Below the pieces are notes generated by a model that was not told the origin of the DNA, did no database searches, and saw only the letters and a program-made list of their open reading frames with translations. Source: Photorhabdus heterorhabditis (GTDB lineage: Bacteria; Pseudomonadota; Gammaproteobacteria; Enterobacterales; Enterobacteriaceae). Taken from it: DNA of 64,000 nucleotides. Where the stretch lies: the NCBI RefSeq assembly GCF_018448905.1, contig NZ_RCWA01000017.1:1-64000 (forward strand), given 5' to 3'. The number at the start of each line of letters is the position of its first letter. Position 1 is the stretch's first letter. The position numbers were made by a program, and so were the translations under genes. Below are positions 41,100-51,762 of this stretch, piece after piece.

Positions 41100-42956
41100 T
41101 TAGCGAATATCCTCGCAATTTAAACAAAATGCATAGCGATTTTGTGGATCATTCAAATGGCGATAGAACTCTACCTGTTGTTTCGCTTGCTGGGCCACTT
41201 GAACCAGTGGAGCAGGCAGCCATGCCTGAATAGCTTCCGGCATTATGGCTTGAGCGGTTGTCGTTAATTGGCTTATCAGCAATTCGCTAAATGACATTTC
41301 GGGTTGCATCCAGTCAAGTTCTGGCTTATCCAATTTTGCCAATTCAGCGGCTTTTGCAACGGCATCATCGAAATCACCTAATTGGTCGACCAATCCATTG
41401 GCTTTCGCGTCATTACCAATCCACACATGCCCCTGAGCAATCTTATCAACTTCTTCCGGTGTCTTATTGCGAGCATCCGCAACCAAGCCAATGAAGTTCT
41501 TGTAGCCATTCTCAATATTAAGCTGCATGAGTTCTGAGAACTCTTTACTCAGCCCTTTAGTGAAGGATATATCAGCTAATGGCGTTGTAGCGATCCCATC
41601 AGTGTGGATACCAATATGATCCAAACTGTTTTCATAAGTTGTGATAACACCGAAGATACCGATAGAACCGGTCAGCGTACTTTGGTTTGCGATAATGTAA
41701 TTGGCCGGTGTGGAGATCCAGTAACCGCCGGATGCAGCCAGCCCACCCATAGAAACGACAACGGGTTTATTTGCTGCACGTAGGGCAGCCAGTTCGGTAC
41801 GGATAACATCAGAAGCGCTGACGCTGCCACCAGGGCTGTTTACTCGCAGAACAACTGCTTTGATATTATCGTCCAGACGAGCCTGGCGGATCTGAGCAGC
41901 GGTTGTATCACCGCCAACCATCCCCGGAGCTTGCTGTCCATCAATGATCGCACCTTGTGCTACGATAACGGCGATATTGCCCTTGGATGATGATCTATTC
42001 TGTGGTGCATAATCATAAATACTGATGGCATTGAAATGCTGATTTTTCTCATCCCAACCAAAGGCTTTGGTCATTTCGCTTTCAATAATATTACGTGGAA
42101 CAACATAATCGACCAGCTTGTGTTTAAGTGCATATTGGGCGTTATCACCCCCAGCCGCACGCAGATTAGCAATCATCTCATCAGCACCTGGAAATACTTG
42201 ATGAACAGAAAGCTTACGGTTAGTGGCGATAGTATTGAGGTAGTTATGCCAAAGACCGTTGACCCAACGGCTGTCAGCTTCGCGGGCGGCTGGAGACATA
42301 TCATCACGCATAACGGGTTCAACAGCTGATTTATACGTCCCGACACGGAAGATATGGGTGGTAACTTTCAGTGAATCCAGCAAGGATTTATAATAGAGAT
42401 TATTGGTTGAATAGCCGTAAAGACCAACGGTCCCTTGTGGTGACAGATAAATTTTATCGGCATAGGTAGCGAGATAGTATTGTGACTGATTGTAACTGTC
42501 ACTGATAGAGTAAACGGGTTTGCCGGAAGTTTTAAACTCATTAATTGCCTTACCGATATACTGCATAGATGATTGGTCAGCGCCCATGAAATCATCAAGT
42601 TTCAGTACCAGACCTGTGATTTTGTCGTCAGTTTTTGCCTGGCGAATATTATCAACAATATCAAACAGGGAGTTTTCCTGTAATTTATTGCTGGAGGCAC
42701 CAAACAGTTCTCGTCCCAACTGATTCAACGGGTTACGATTGGAAACTTGATCTACAACAACGCCAGTGAGATTGACATACAAGGCTCCCTGATAACTATC
42801 TACCGTTTTGTTTGGTTGTTGATAAATCAGAAATCCGCCAACAACAGCCAGAATGAGTATGATAAAAATCAGGTTCGAAACGACTTCCCTAACAAAATTC
42901 AGTAGTTGCCAACTCCATTTAAATAATCTTGCGATCAACTTCCATAAAATACGCAT
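41100..42956 (-). CDS. sppA: Signal peptide peptidase SppA (protease IV)
   Basis: SppA is a tetrameric inner-membrane serine protease that degrades cleaved signal peptides. ATG 42956 gives 618 residues, the E. coli length, with an N-terminal membrane anchor (LIFIILILAVVGGFLIY). Two ClpP-like repeats carry the Ser/Lys dyad: the Lys in GTYKSAVEP of the first and the nucleophile in SMGGLAASGGYWIS of the second. The frame extends 22 codons upstream without family resemblance. The C-terminus DPQNRYAFCLNCEDIR is conserved. Confidence 0.95.
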   Translation of the reverse strand: MRILWKLIARLFKWSWQLLNFVREVVSNLIFIILILAVVGGFLIYQQPNKTVDSYQGALYVNLTGVVVDQVSNRNPLNQLGRELFGASSNKLQENSLFDIVDNIRQAKTDDKITGLVLKLDDFMGADQSSMQYIGKAINEFKTSGKPVYSISDSYNQSQYYLATYADKIYLSPQGTVGLYGYSTNNLYYKSLLDSLKVTTHIFRVGTYKSAVEPVMRDDMSPAAREADSRWVNGLWHNYLNTIATNRKLSVHQVFPGADEMIANLRAAGGDNAQYALKHKLVDYVVPRNIIESEMTKAFGWDEKNQHFNAISIYDYAPQNRSSSKGNIAVIVAQGAIIDGQQAPGMVGGDTTAAQIRQARLDDNIKAVVLRVNSPGGSVSASDVIRTELAALRAANKPVVVSMGGLAASGGYWISTPANYIIANQSTLTGSIGIFGVITTYENSLDHIGIHTDGIATTPLADISFTKGLSKEFSELMQLNIENGYKNFIGLVADARNKTPEEVDKIAQGHVWIGNDAKANGLVDQLGDFDDAVAKAAELAKLDKPELDWMQPEMSFSELLISQLTTTAQAIMPEAIQAWLPAPLVQVAQQAKQQVEFYRHLNDPQNRYAFCLNCEDIR

Positions 42957-43126
42957 ATCATCTCCAAAGATGGGATCAAATGAGGCTATCCTAATGACCA
43001 GACATGTCAATGTCAGCTTCAAATAATGGCATATTGCCCGAAAAAAACGCTTTTGGGCTTTTATTCATTAACAAACAAACAGAAAATATTAGCTTATAAT
43101 AAAACATCTTAATCTAGGAGAAAAAT

Positions 43127-43678
43127 ATGGACGCATTGCAACTCTTATTGAATCGACGTTCAGCATCACGTTTAACGACACCTGCGCCTCAAGGTGAAGC
43201 ATTACAGAATATTCTGGCTGCAGGTATGAGGGCGCCTGATCATGGTGCATTACGCCCGTGGCGCTTTATTGTCATGCAGAATGAAGGTATTGAGCGATTC
43301 AGTCAATTACTCCATCAGGCTGCCGTTAACAGTAATTTGGGTGTTGAGGCAGAAGAAAAAGCGAAAAATGCGCCTTATCGTGCGCCATTAATCATCTCTG
43401 TTATTGCAAGAGTGACAGAGAATTCCAAAATACCGGAATGGGAACAAGTCGTTGCTGCTGGTTGTGCTGTACATGCGATGCAAATGGCTGCGGTAGCACA
43501 AGGGTTTGGTGGTATTTGGCGTTCCGGCGCATGGACTGATGATAATACAGTGCGTGCCGGTCTGAGTTGTAATGAACATGATAAAATAGTGGGTTTTCTC
43601 TACTTGGGAACACCTGCTTTGAAAGCACCAGGCAAGGTTGCCATGCCAGATATGACTAATTTTGTCAGCTACTTCTAA
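43127..43678 (+). CDS. ydjA: NAD(P)H nitroreductase YdjA
   Basis: A minimal FMN-dependent nitroreductase-family oxidoreductase. Its 183 residues equal E. coli Ydj[16 protein letters not shown] near the N-terminus and [12 protein letters not shown] make FMN contacts, and GGIWRSGAW lies on the dimer face. The physiological substrate is unknown. AGGAGAAAA precedes the ATG. It is 12 bp upstream of selD and probably co-transcribed with selD and topB. Confidence 0.93.
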   Translation: MDALQLLLNRRSASRLTTPAPQGEALQNILAAGMRAPDHGALRPWRFIVMQNEGIERFSQLLHQAAVNSNLGVEAEEKAKNAPYRAPLIISVIARVTENSKIPEWEQVVAAGCAVHAMQMAAVAQGFGGIWRSGAWTDDNTVRAGLSCNEHDKIVGFLYLGTPALKAPGKVAMPDMTNFVSYF

Positions 43679-43690
43679 CCGGAGTCTGCT

Positions 43691-44734
43691 ATGTCAACAG
43701 AAGTTCGCCTTACCCAATACAGCCACGGCGCTGGGTGCGGCTGTAAAATTTCACCAAAGGTTCTGGAAACCATTCTGCACAGTGAACAGGAAAAGTTTCT
43801 TGACCCTCATTTGCTGGTTGGTAATGAAACACGAGATGACGCGGCGGTTTATGATATAGGGAATGGCACGGGTATCATCAGCACGACAGATTTTTTTATG
43901 CCGATTGTCGATGATCCGTTTGATTTCGGGCGTATTGCTGCAACAAACGCTATCAGCGATATTTATGCAATGGGCGGCAAGCCCATTATGGCGATAGCTA
44001 TTTTGGGATGGCCGATTGAGAAACTGGCACCAGAGATTGCTCGTAAGGTGATTGAAGGTGGCCGGGCTGTCTGTAAAGAGGCGGGGATTGTACTGGCGGG
44101 AGGGCATTCTATTGATGCACCTGAGCCTATTTTCGGTTTGGCTGTAACCGGTATCGTTAACATTGCCCGGGTGAAACAAAACAGTGCAGCGAAAGCAGGT
44201 AGTCAGCTATTTCTGACAAAGCCGCTTGGCATTGGCGTATTAACCACGGCTGAGAAAAAAAGCTTGTTGTTGCCTGAGCATCAGGGGATAGCGACAGAAA
44301 CAATGTGCCGATTGAATAAAATGGGGATTGATTTTGCCGAAGTTGCTGGTGTTACGGCAATGACTGATGTGACTGGGTTTGGCCTTTTAGGGCATTTGAG
44401 TGAAGTTTGTGAAGGTTCAGGTGTTCAGGCAACGCTCTATTTTTCAAAAATTCCCAAATTGCCGGAAGTAGAATCATATATTGAAAAAGGTTGTGTTCCG
44501 GGGGGAACCGGGCGTAACTTTGACAGTTATGGTCATCTTATTGGCGAAATGACAGAACTTCAGCGCAAACTGTTATGTGATCCGCAGACATCCGGTGGCT
44601 TGCTGTTGGCCGTTCTGCCAGAGGCTGTGGATGAAGTGAAAGCTATTGCACGATGTCATGGCATTGAACTGACAGCAATTGGTGAATTGTCTGAGCAACG
44701 GTTAGGCAGAGTGCTAATTGAGGTGAATGAATAA
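43691..44734 (+). CDS. selD: Selenide, water dikinase
   Basis: SelD makes selenophosphate from selenide and ATP for selenocysteine and selenouridine synthesis. The 347 residues have the active Cys16 and Lys19 in [12 protein letters not shown] (a cysteine codon TGC, not UGA) and the AIR-synthetase-like ATP site ([40 protein letters not shown]). It is between ydjA and topB, with only five bases to topB. Confidence 0.96.
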   Translation: MSTEVRLTQYSHGAGCGCKISPKVLETILHSEQEKFLDPHLLVGNETRDDAAVYDIGNGTGIISTTDFFMPIVDDPFDFGRIAATNAISDIYAMGGKPIMAIAILGWPIEKLAPEIARKVIEGGRAVCKEAGIVLAGGHSIDAPEPIFGLAVTGIVNIARVKQNSAAKAGSQLFLTKPLGIGVLTTAEKKSLLLPEHQGIATETMCRLNKMGIDFAEVAGVTAMTDVTGFGLLGHLSEVCEGSGVQATLYFSKIPKLPEVESYIEKGCVPGGTGRNFDSYGHLIGEMTELQRKLLCDPQTSGGLLLAVLPEAVDEVKAIARCHGIELTAIGELSEQRLGRVLIEVNE

Positions 44735-44739
44735 TATCC

Positions 44740-46668
44740 ATGCGGCTTTTTATTGCAGAAAAACCAAGCTTAGCCAGAGCGATTGCGGATGTTCTACCTA
44801 AACCGCATCGCCGTGGTGATGGCTTTATTGCTTGTGGAGATAACCAGCTTGTTACCTGGTGTATTGGACATTTGCTGGAACAGGCGGAACCTGATGCCTA
44901 TGACAGTCGTTTTGCTCGCTGGTCATTGGTCGACCTTCCTATCGTTCCTGAAAAATGGCAGTTAAAACCTCGTCCCTCTGTTGCGAAACAACTTAATATC
45001 ATTCAGGAATTGCTAAAAAAAGCAGATGAAGTGATACATGCGGGGGACCCGGATCGCGAAGGGCAACTGCTGGTAGATGAAGTGTTGGATTTTTTGAATT
45101 TGGATAGTGAAAAACGAAAAAATGTTCGCCGTTGTCTGGTAAATGATCTAAATCCACAAGCAGTTGCTAAAGCGGTTGACCGTTTGAGAGATAACCGGGA
45201 TTTTATTCCGCTATGCGTTTCAGCTCTCGCCAGAGCCAGGGCTGATTGGTTGTATGGTATCAACATGACCCGGGCTTACACTTTGCTTGGACGCAATGCG
45301 GGGTATCAGGGTGTATTATCTGTTGGACGGGTTCAGACACCTATTTTGGGATTAGTCGTTCGTCGGGATGAAGAAATTGAGCATTTCGTACCAAAAGACT
45401 TCTTTGAAGTAAAAGCTCATATTGTTACGCCGAAAGATGAACGTTTTATCGCAATTTGGCAGCCGAGTGAATCTTGTATCGATTTTCAGGATGAAGAAGG
45501 TCGATTGATACACCGGCCTCTGGCTGAACATGTTATTGCCAGAATAACCGGTCAGCCAGCCTATGTAATATCGTATCAAGATAAACGGGAATCTGAAGTT
45601 GCTCCCTTGCCGTTTTCGTTATCCTCATTGCAGATTGAAGCCGCTAAACGTTTTGGCTTGAATGCGCAACAAGTGCTGGATATTTGTCAGCGGTTATATG
45701 AAACGCATAAATTGATTACTTATCCCCGTTCTGATTGCCGTTATTTACCTGAAGAGCATTTTGCCGGGCGTCATGCAGTGCTTAATGCGATATCTGTTCA
45801 TACAACAAATCTATTACCCCAAGATTTATTGGAAGTAGATAGAAAGAATCGCTGTTGGGATGATAAGAAGGTTGATGCTCATCATGCAATTATTCCAACC
45901 GCCCGAAATAGCCATACCAATTTGACAGACAACGAAACTAATATTTATGGTTTGATTGCCAGACAATATTTGATGCAATTTTTCCCTGATGCGATATTTC
46001 GAAAATGTGTTATTGAATTGGAAATTGCTGGTGGAAAATTTATTGCGAAAGCTCGTTTTCTTGCTGAGGCAGGTTGGAGAACGTTGCTTGGTAATAAAGA
46101 GCGTGATGAAGAAAATGATGGAACGCCATTACCCGTGGTTGCGAAAGGTGATGAGTTATTGTGTGAAAGAGGAGAGGTGATAGACCGTCAGACTCAACCA
46201 CCAAAGCCATTTTCTGATGCGACCCTCCTTTCTGCTATGACGGGAATCGCCCGTTTTGTACAGGATAAGGAATTAAAAAAAGTTCTGCGGGCCACAGATG
46301 GATTAGGGACTGAAGCAACGCGGGCTGGCATTATCGAATTGTTGTTTAAACGAGAATTTCTTTATAAAAAAGGACGTCATATTCATGCAACGCCAGCGGG
46401 CAGGGCGTTGATTCATGTATTGCCGGATATAGCAGCTTTACCGGATATGACAGCACACTGGGAATCACGGTTAACGCAAATCAGTGAAAAACAGTTCCGC
46501 TATCAGGATTTCATGGGGCCGCTTGAGGAGACATTGCAGCAGTTAATCTGGCAGGCTAAGCAGAACCGCAACTTGCAAGCTTTCCGTGATTTACCTCCCG
46601 TCCCGGTTAAAGGTAAAAACGGGAAAAAAGTAAAATCTGGGAAGAAAACTAAAGCAACTGCGCCTTAA
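44740..46668 (+). CDS. topB: DNA topoisomerase III
   Basis: TopB is a type IA topoisomerase that decatenates replication intermediates. The 642 residues (653 in E. coli) start [20 protein letters not shown]. The Toprim acidic motif is [11 protein letters not shown] and the active Tyr is in [25 protein letters not shown] and [13 protein letters not shown] are further type IA motifs. The C-terminal tail is Lys-rich ([19 protein letters not shown]), fitting DNA contact. It closes the ydjA-selD-topB cluster. Confidence 0.96.
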   Translation: MRLFIAEKPSLARAIADVLPKPHRRGDGFIACGDNQLVTWCIGHLLEQAEPDAYDSRFARWSLVDLPIVPEKWQLKPRPSVAKQLNIIQELLKKADEVIHAGDPDREGQLLVDEVLDFLNLDSEKRKNVRRCLVNDLNPQAVAKAVDRLRDNRDFIPLCVSALARARADWLYGINMTRAYTLLGRNAGYQGVLSVGRVQTPILGLVVRRDEEIEHFVPKDFFEVKAHIVTPKDERFIAIWQPSESCIDFQDEEGRLIHRPLAEHVIARITGQPAYVISYQDKRESEVAPLPFSLSSLQIEAAKRFGLNAQQVLDICQRLYETHKLITYPRSDCRYLPEEHFAGRHAVLNAISVHTTNLLPQDLLEVDRKNRCWDDKKVDAHHAIIPTARNSHTNLTDNETNIYGLIARQYLMQFFPDAIFRKCVIELEIAGGKFIAKARFLAEAGWRTLLGNKERDEENDGTPLPVVAKGDELLCERGEVIDRQTQPPKPFSDATLLSAMTGIARFVQDKELKKVLRATDGLGTEATRAGIIELLFKREFLYKKGRHIHATPAGRALIHVLPDIAALPDMTAHWESRLTQISEKQFRYQDFMGPLEETLQQLIWQAKQNRNLQAFRDLPPVPVKGKNGKKVKSGKKTKATAP

Positions 46669-46674
46669 GGCGCA
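46659..46674. terminator. Short hairpin at the end of topB
   Basis: TGCGCCTT / AAGGCGCA overlaps the topB stop codon, between the convergent topB and xthA. No proper T-run follows, so termination is uncertain. Confidence 0.4.
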
Positions 46675-46726
46675 ATTGTTGCATTATTCTGCAAAAAGTC
46701 ATTGATATTCAGGGTTAATTAGAATA

Positions 46727-47533
46727 TCAAATTTCAAATTCTGCCCAAACAGGTGCATGATCTGAAGGTTTTTCCATTTCACGGATTTTGTAATCAATAC
46801 CTGTAGCGATACAGCGCTTCGCTAATGGTTTACTTGCGAGCAGCAAATCAATACGCAACCCGCGATTATCATCAAACCCTTTTGAACGATAATCAAACCA
46901 GGAAAATTGGTCGTTACATTCTGGATTCAGGTTCCTGAATGTATCAACCAATCCCCAATTTTTCAGACGATCCATCCAATCTCGTTCCTCTGGCAGAAAA
47001 GAACATTTACCTGTTTTTAACCACCGTTTTTGATTGTTATCACCAATCCCGATATCCAGATCTGTTGGGCTGATATTCATATCACCCATGACAAGCACTT
47101 GTGATTGGGGAGATAAATTTTGCTCCAAATAGCTTTGCAGATCCTGATAAAACTTCTCTTTTGCGGGAAATTTCACTGGATGGTCACGGCTTTCCCCTTG
47201 TGGAAAATAGCCATTAATGACTGTTAATAGCCCGTGAGGGGTTTTTATGTCTGCCATGATAATACGGCGTTGGGAATCTTCATCATCTCCTGGAAACCCA
47301 CGGCGTACAGCAACAGGAGCCTGACGCGTTAGCAGCGCAACGCCGTAATGGGCTTTCTGACCATAATAAAATACATGATAGCCAAGCTTGCTGACTTCTT
47401 CTAAAGGAAACAACTCATCATGAACTTTTGTTTCCTGTAAACCAATAACATCGGGTTGATGCTGCTCTACGATCGCAGCTAACTGATGGGGGCGGGCACG
47501 TAATCCATTAATATTAAAAGAGATAAATTTCAT
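46727..47533 (-). CDS. xthA: Exonuclease III
   Basis: XthA is the main AP endonuclease and 3' exonuclease/phosphatase of base-excision repair. The 268 residues start [18 protein letters not shown]. Metal and catalytic residues are in [34 protein letters not shown] and the final [10 protein letters not shown]. Length and C-terminus agree with E. coli. It faces topB. Confidence 0.96.
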   Translation of the reverse strand: MKFISFNINGLRARPHQLAAIVEQHQPDVIGLQETKVHDELFPLEEVSKLGYHVFYYGQKAHYGVALLTRQAPVAVRRGFPGDDEDSQRRIIMADIKTPHGLLTVINGYFPQGESRDHPVKFPAKEKFYQDLQSYLEQNLSPQSQVLVMGDMNISPTDLDIGIGDNNQKRWLKTGKCSFLPEERDWMDRLKNWGLVDTFRNLNPECNDQFSWFDYRSKGFDDNRGLRIDLLLASKPLAKRCIATGIDYKIREMEKPSDHAPVWAEFEI

Positions 47534-48034
47534 CTTTTACAGCCATCCAGTAAAAAGACACAAGAACAATAATAACAGATGGATTTTAAAAAGTAACTAT
47601 TGACAATGGTCAGAGCGAAATAGTAACGGACCTTTCAATATTATAATTCATTGTGAAAAATATAATAATTTATAGTGAGAAACCACCTCCGATAGACCGT
47701 TTTTATCTCTAGTGTTACAAAAATTGATTACTGAAAAATGTAGAACCCTATCCTAATCTTTGATAGAAAATTGAGCTCGTTAGTAATGTTTATATTTTCT
47801 AATGGTTGATTGGTTGAGATTAATTTTTGAACCATGATAAACATGAATAATAGCGTTTATTGAGCCACCTATGTATTGAACATAAGCTTTTTTTATGTGG
47901 TATATGTTTGAGAAGTATTTGTTTTTTTGTACAAAATTTATGCCTTCGCGTATCAAACTTGATTTAACTGTCATTTGGTGAAGGCTATTTCAAAGAAATT
48001 ATTTTAGCCACAGGTTATATAGGAACGGTGAATT
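47534..48034. other. AT-rich region between xthA and a LysR-type gene
   Basis: A 64-codon minus-strand frame (47780-47974, MTVKSSLIREGINFVQKNKY...) sits head-to-head with the LysR-type gene but has no clear ribosome binding site or family. I leave it as a doubtful small gene. Nothing else is recognisable. Confidence 0.35.
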
Positions 48035-48898
48035 ATGTTTTTTTCTCGTAAATTAGAAGCATTCATGGCAGTGGTGGAAAATGGTTCTTTAAGTAAAGCG
48101 GCAAGAGTGATGAACCGAACAACTCCTCCAGTAGCTAAATCAATCAAAGACTTCGAGGCAACATTAGGGAAGCGCCTTTTCAAAAGGGAGAAATTTGGGA
48201 TGAGTCTGACTAAAGATGGTTTAGAATTATATAACGATCTTAAAGATCTTTATTTACAAGAAAAAGAAATAACTAAAAAACATATCAGTGGTAGTATATG
48301 TAACATAGTTAATATTTATTACGATTGGGGGAAAAACAAGCATCTAATTTATTTATATAAGGCAGCTGATAGAAATAGCTCCCAGGTAAATATATTCCGG
48401 TTTAGTTATGATAACATTGAAGAAATAGTGGATTATGACGGCAACACGCTGATTCTAAGCTCAGAAAAGATACTAAGCGACCGTTTCAGTCTTATTCGTA
48501 AAATAAAGGGGCCTGAATTGGGGATTTGCTGCCGAAAAGAATTATTGGATATTGCTGGTGGAGATGTAATGCAATTGCTAAAAAATAATACTTGGTTATG
48601 CGACCCTGTACTTTATAAAAGCAGTTTCATTAAAAACTTGGAAGAAGAAGTTATTCAAAGTGGTAGTAAAGTGAATATGCGCCAAATGGATAATATGGGA
48701 TGCTGTCTGAATTTTATTTATTCAAGAGACTATATTTTTATTACAGACTCTCATCCTGACGAATTGGAAGGAGGAGATGCTTTGAGTTTTGTTCCTATTG
48801 TAAAACCTGGCGTAGCAAACCAATGTTATATTTATAAATCTAAGTCGCATTCAAGTGTACTCAATCGTTTTATCGATTCAGTTAATGATATGAGCTAG
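48035..48898 (+). CDS. LysR-family transcriptional regulator
   Basis: The N-terminal winged helix is typical of LysR proteins: MFFSRKLEAFMAVVENGSLSKAARVMNRTTPPVAKSIKDFEATLGKRLFKRE (1-52). The 287-residue protein then has a divergent co-inducer domain with weak LysR resemblance, unusually Cys- and Asn-rich (LGICCRKELLDI, MGCCLNFIYSRDYIF). The ligand and targets are unknown. Low GC and lack of conserved neighbours mark it as accessory. LysR regulators often control a divergent neighbour, but only a doubtful small frame lies upstream. GGAACGGTG precedes the ATG. Confidence 0.8.
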   Translation: MFFSRKLEAFMAVVENGSLSKAARVMNRTTPPVAKSIKDFEATLGKRLFKREKFGMSLTKDGLELYNDLKDLYLQEKEITKKHISGSICNIVNIYYDWGKNKHLIYLYKAADRNSSQVNIFRFSYDNIEEIVDYDGNTLILSSEKILSDRFSLIRKIKGPELGICCRKELLDIAGGDVMQLLKNNTWLCDPVLYKSSFIKNLEEEVIQSGSKVNMRQMDNMGCCLNFIYSRDYIFITDSHPDELEGGDALSFVPIVKPGVANQCYIYKSKSHSSVLNRFIDSVNDMS

Positions 48899-48908
48899 AG
48901 TTTATTTT

Positions 48909-48944
48909 ACGCGGAGTAGCTTATTGTAAGCTCCGCGTTGTTAT
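48909..48944 (+). terminator. Terminator after the LysR-type gene
   Basis: ACGCGGAG..GCTTA / TAAGC..CTCCGCGT (48909-48938), followed by TGTTATT. Confidence 0.7.
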
Positions 48945-49214
48945 TCTATAAGATAGTTATAGAAAGTTTTCACTGTAGTTAAATAAGAAATCTATATTTA
49001 TTTTGGTTTTGTTTGAATATCTAAGATAATGTTTTATGGTGGAGGGGAAAGGTGACTTGTTCCTTGCCGTTGGGCCAATTACTGCCTTGTTGTTTTATTA
49101 GGCTCAACCAAACCTTGTTCGATATGTAAAAGAACTTTGAATAAATACCATTCATTTCTTATGGTTAATGACATATTATTTCCGGGCCGGTATTTTCCCG
49201 GTATCAAATTATTC
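48945..49214. other. Intergenic region with short broken frames
   Basis: Around 49034 a frame reads MVEGKGDLFLAVGPITALLFY, then a stop, then 12 more in-frame codons, suggesting a gene remnant too short to name. CCGGG..CCCGG forms a small hairpin at 49184-49203. Confidence 0.3.
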
Positions 49215-49240
49215 AAGGCCATTGTTTATGGCCTTTTCTT
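49215..49240 (+). terminator. Terminator-like hairpin
   Basis: AAGGCCAT / ATGGCCTT with loop TGTTT, followed by TTCTTG. It lies beyond the decayed glycoside-hydrolase-like gene and could end a lost plus-strand gene. Confidence 0.55.
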
Positions 49241-49316
49241 GTTTAACTGTCAGTCACAGTTCATCTTGGCATCACACATACTATATCAACTAGCATGGAT
49301 TTTGGTTTATTGTTTT

Positions 49317-50356
49317 AGCCACGGCGCAGTGGCGCGCTAAAAAATGATGTTAGCCTCCAGATAGTTTTCGGCAAAATCAGTGAATTTCTCTTGGATAAAT
49401 GATTTTCGGGTTGGTACAGATCAGGGCAGTCTCCTAGACTGCTATCGCGACCAAATCCAGTTTACCTTTGTAACGATTGAAAAATGGATAGGCGTTTTTC
49501 ATCTGAGTGGGTTTATATGGCACGATATCTGGACCACCAAGACCTATCTTATTTTTCAACACGAAATAAAACAGGCAAGATATATACCTAATGGATTTCA
49601 AGATGCGGCACGACGGCAAGGGAGCGAATCCCCGGGAGCATAGATAACTATGTCATAGAGAACTATGTGACCGGGGTGAGTGAGAGCAGCTAACAAAGAG
49701 GCAACTTGAAAGACGACGGGTATATACTGATGAGCGTTATTCCATTCGTATGGTCAGAAATTAACATATTGCACCGCATAGGGTTTTTTGAATACTTGAC
49801 GGGTAAATTTAACATTGCCAAGTTCGGCAGCAAAATCCGGTTTTGTCACTTCATGTCAATATTAATGTCGGTTTCTGGCAAGTTAATACCGGTAAGACGA
49901 CCATCAAACTCTTTTGCTAGCGCAGAAAGCAAATTCTGGTAGCGTTTGCGCAACTCTATGAATTCCACTGAATAGCAATCCATAGCCTTGTGCTTTGCCT
50001 TCCTTTTTCTCAAGAAAGCGATCTTGGATTTGGACAACCCGCTTCTTTTTGATCTTGCTAAGTGGCATCAGATCTTTTTCGATCGCGGAGAAATCATATT
50101 TCCTTGATGCACTTTCCAATTGCTTCCAGTTATAAATAATTTGCATACCATCAATATCCTGTCGTTCTTGCAGAGGGCGTAACTGATGGAGGTTATCAGA
50201 TAAAGTATAAAGAAAGTTTTGCGGTTTTTCTGCTAATGTGGAAGCTGGATTATTCCATTCATTAATCGATGATATCAGGTTGATAATTACAACTTCTCTT
50301 TGAGCGTTGGTTGATTCACATAATAAATGCAACATCGTTAATCTGGAAGTAAGCAT
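49317..50356 (-). pseudogene. Decayed glycoside-hydrolase-like gene, split by an ERIC
   Basis: Read on the minus strand in three frames, a single protein can be followed. From ATG 50356: LAEKPQNFLYTLSDN, YNWKQLESASRKYDFSAIEKDL, VQIQDRFLEK; after a frameshift YQNLLSALAKEFDGRLTGINLPET; after another DFAAELGNVKFTRQVF, YAVQYVNF, a TGA where a Trp is expected, then PYEWNNAHQY. An ERIC interrupts, and the protein resumes KNKIGLGGPDIVPYKPTQMK and AYPFFNRYKGKLDLVAIAV, then more stops and a final DFAENYLEANIIF. The TIM-barrel-like pattern suggests a glycoside hydrolase; the family name is a recollection, not a search result. It is inactive. Confidence 0.7.
49585..49722 (+). repeat. ERIC element inserted in a coding sequence
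   Basis: A 138-bp ERIC of the CCCCGG/CCGGGG subtype, longer than the others through a small duplication in its loop (ACTATGT repeated). Removing it with one TA from the flanking TA-repeats rejoins the disrupted reading frame as HQY-IS-CLFYF. Confidence 0.88.
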
Positions 50357-50584
50357 GTTCGTATTCCCTTAAATAATTCATTTTATGTTTTACCACCCCA
50401 TGTTTTTCGGGAATGATGATGTAATCGGTTTACCACAAAATTTATTTTCTTAGCAGAGACTTCATTAAAATCGGTTCCATTTGGAAAGTATTGTCTAATT
50501 AACCCATTGATATTCTTATTGATCTCTCTTTCCCAAGACAAGTAAGGGTGGGAAAATTCCCCGATTGCGGCAGGTTTTAAAAGG

Positions 50585-50707
50585 TTATTGCCTGAGATGG
50601 GGGAAGATATTTCTTAGAGTATACCAACAACGAGTGAATATTATCATTGATAGAATCGATAAAGAAAATCCCAGTAATACAAATACATAATCTATTGGCT
50701 TTTCCAA
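50585..50707 (-). CDS. Possible 40-residue membrane peptide
   Basis: A TTG codon at 50707, seven bases after AGGAG, opens a 40-codon frame: MEKPIDYVFVLLGFSLSILS with a strongly hydrophobic core, then a basic tail ending HLRQ. The frame is open for another 31 codons upstream without an ATG. It could be a small membrane protein or the remnant of a longer one. Only the start context and hydrophobicity support it. Confidence 0.25.
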   Translation of the reverse strand: MEKPIDYVFVLLGFSLSILSMIIFTRCWYTLRNIFPHLRQ

Positions 50708-51020
50708 AACTTTTCTCCTGCGATAGTCAAAACGTCGGAATTCCCCATCGGTTTGAAAATCTTGTAGCTGATAAAAGTGATGACTAACATATTTATCCCA
50801 TTATTAATGTATTCATTGTGGATAACTTGTCTTCTAATACATGAATTAATGAACAAAATAAGTTGAAATAGCTTAGGTTATATTGCATATTGAACAGACG
50901 TAAGAACATGTGACACCACTCAAAGATAGGGTGGTTTTTTGTCAAGTAGAGTAAATTTCAAATACTGACATATTAAGGGCGTTTCTTTTCTTAAGAAAGA
51001 GCCGTATCCGAGGGGATATC
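50708..51020. other. Intergenic stretch
   Basis: AT-rich, no gene recognised. The segment 50357-50584 on the other side of the 40-residue frame is equally featureless. Confidence 0.4.
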
Positions 51021-51209
51021 ATGTCATACTCAATGCAGCGAATAGAGGAAATGGCTGAAGAGATCATTTCTGGACTTTTCGCAGATGGTAGAACTCCAAT
51101 GGAACAATTTGGTATTAATTGGAAGCAGGCTGAACGCTTAGAGCGTAATGCTCCCCAGATAGTTATGGGGTATGAGCCAGATGAAGATTGTTTGCAACAT
51201 GTGCGTTGA
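51021..51209 (+). CDS. Small protein of unknown function
   Basis: The 62-residue product MSYSMQRIEEMAEEIISGLF...DEDCLQHVR is acidic and probably helical. GAGGGGATATC gives a good ribosome binding site before the ATG, and a terminator lies 55 bp after the stop, so it has the shape of a complete transcription unit. I recognise no family. The phage-lysis-like remnant that follows makes a phage origin plausible. Confidence 0.5.
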   Translation: MSYSMQRIEEMAEEIISGLFADGRTPMEQFGINWKQAERLERNAPQIVMGYEPDEDCLQHVR

Positions 51210-51264
51210 GGTGTATGAAACGCAAACCAGTCGTTAAAACCCTAAAAATATGAATTCAATTATG

Positions 51265-51289
51265 GCCTCGCTTGGTTGCGGGGCTTTTT
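51265..51289 (+). terminator. Terminator after the small gene at 51021
   Basis: GCCTCGC / GCGGGGC (one G-U pair) with loop TTGGTT, followed by five T. Confidence 0.7.
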
Positions 51290-51301
51290 CATTGTCGGCT
51301 G

Positions 51302-51514
51302 TTGGAGCAACAGGATAAAATTGTCAGTCAGCAGGAGCGGATAAAACGCTCGTCTGATTTGGATGATAAACATATAGAGTAACTTGCTAATATTAAATCT
51401 GAAATTGACGTTTTTCAGTAACTGAACAAGATTATTTTGATCTACGAAGAATGATTGCTGAGAACGAGCAGCAAACTCAATATTTGCGGGGTGACATCAA
51501 AACTCAGCGCTAGT
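51302..51514 (+). pseudogene. Possible phage Rz-like lysis gene remnant
   Basis: LEQQDKIVSQQERIKRSSDL, then DDKHIE, stop, LANIKSEIDVFQ, stop reads like the coiled-coil part of an Rz-type spanin broken by stops. Short and without a start, so the family assignment is weak. Confidence 0.3.
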
Positions 51515-51685
51515 GAACATTAATACCAATTTTACAATGTGTTGTGTAAGTTTTCATGGTGTGGAGTCTCTTACTATCTGATTTATAAAGATAACTCTGT
51601 ATTGGTGGTTATTTATTTTTAGCTAATATATAATTTTTCTTCATCAGAAACTGGGTATTTAATCCAATTTCATACCGGAGTGATT

Positions 51686-51727
51686 ATGATCCCAATACAA
51701 ACAGAAAGAGCAGCCCTTCTAATTTAA
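51686..51727 (+). CDS. Leader peptide of cat (13 codons)
   Basis: ATG 51686 follows GGAG at a spacing of five and opens MIPIQTERAALLI, ending at TAA 51725-51727. Codons 10-13 form the 5' arm of the hairpin that hides the cat ribosome binding site. A ribosome stalled in the leader would open that hairpin. This is the layout of drug-inducible cat and erm leaders; function here is inferred. Confidence 0.6.
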   Translation: MIPIQTERAALLI

Positions 51728-51756
51728 TCAATTTGTTAAATTTTACATTAGAAGGG
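51714..51756 (+). promoter_or_regulatory. Hairpin sequestering the cat ribosome binding site
   Basis: CCCTTCTAAT (51714-51723) pairs perfectly with ATTAGAAGGG (51747-51756), extended by three more pairs after one mismatch. The 3' arm contains the AGAAGGG Shine-Dalgarno of cat, whose ATG is at 51763. Confidence 0.75.
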
Positions 51757-51762
51757 AAAAAT

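Noticed and set aside
43691-43760. Selenocysteine in SelD
   Set aside because: The active-site codon is TGC, so this is the cysteine form.
43751-44179. 142-codon frame antisense to selD
   Set aside because: It is a shadow of a conserved gene.
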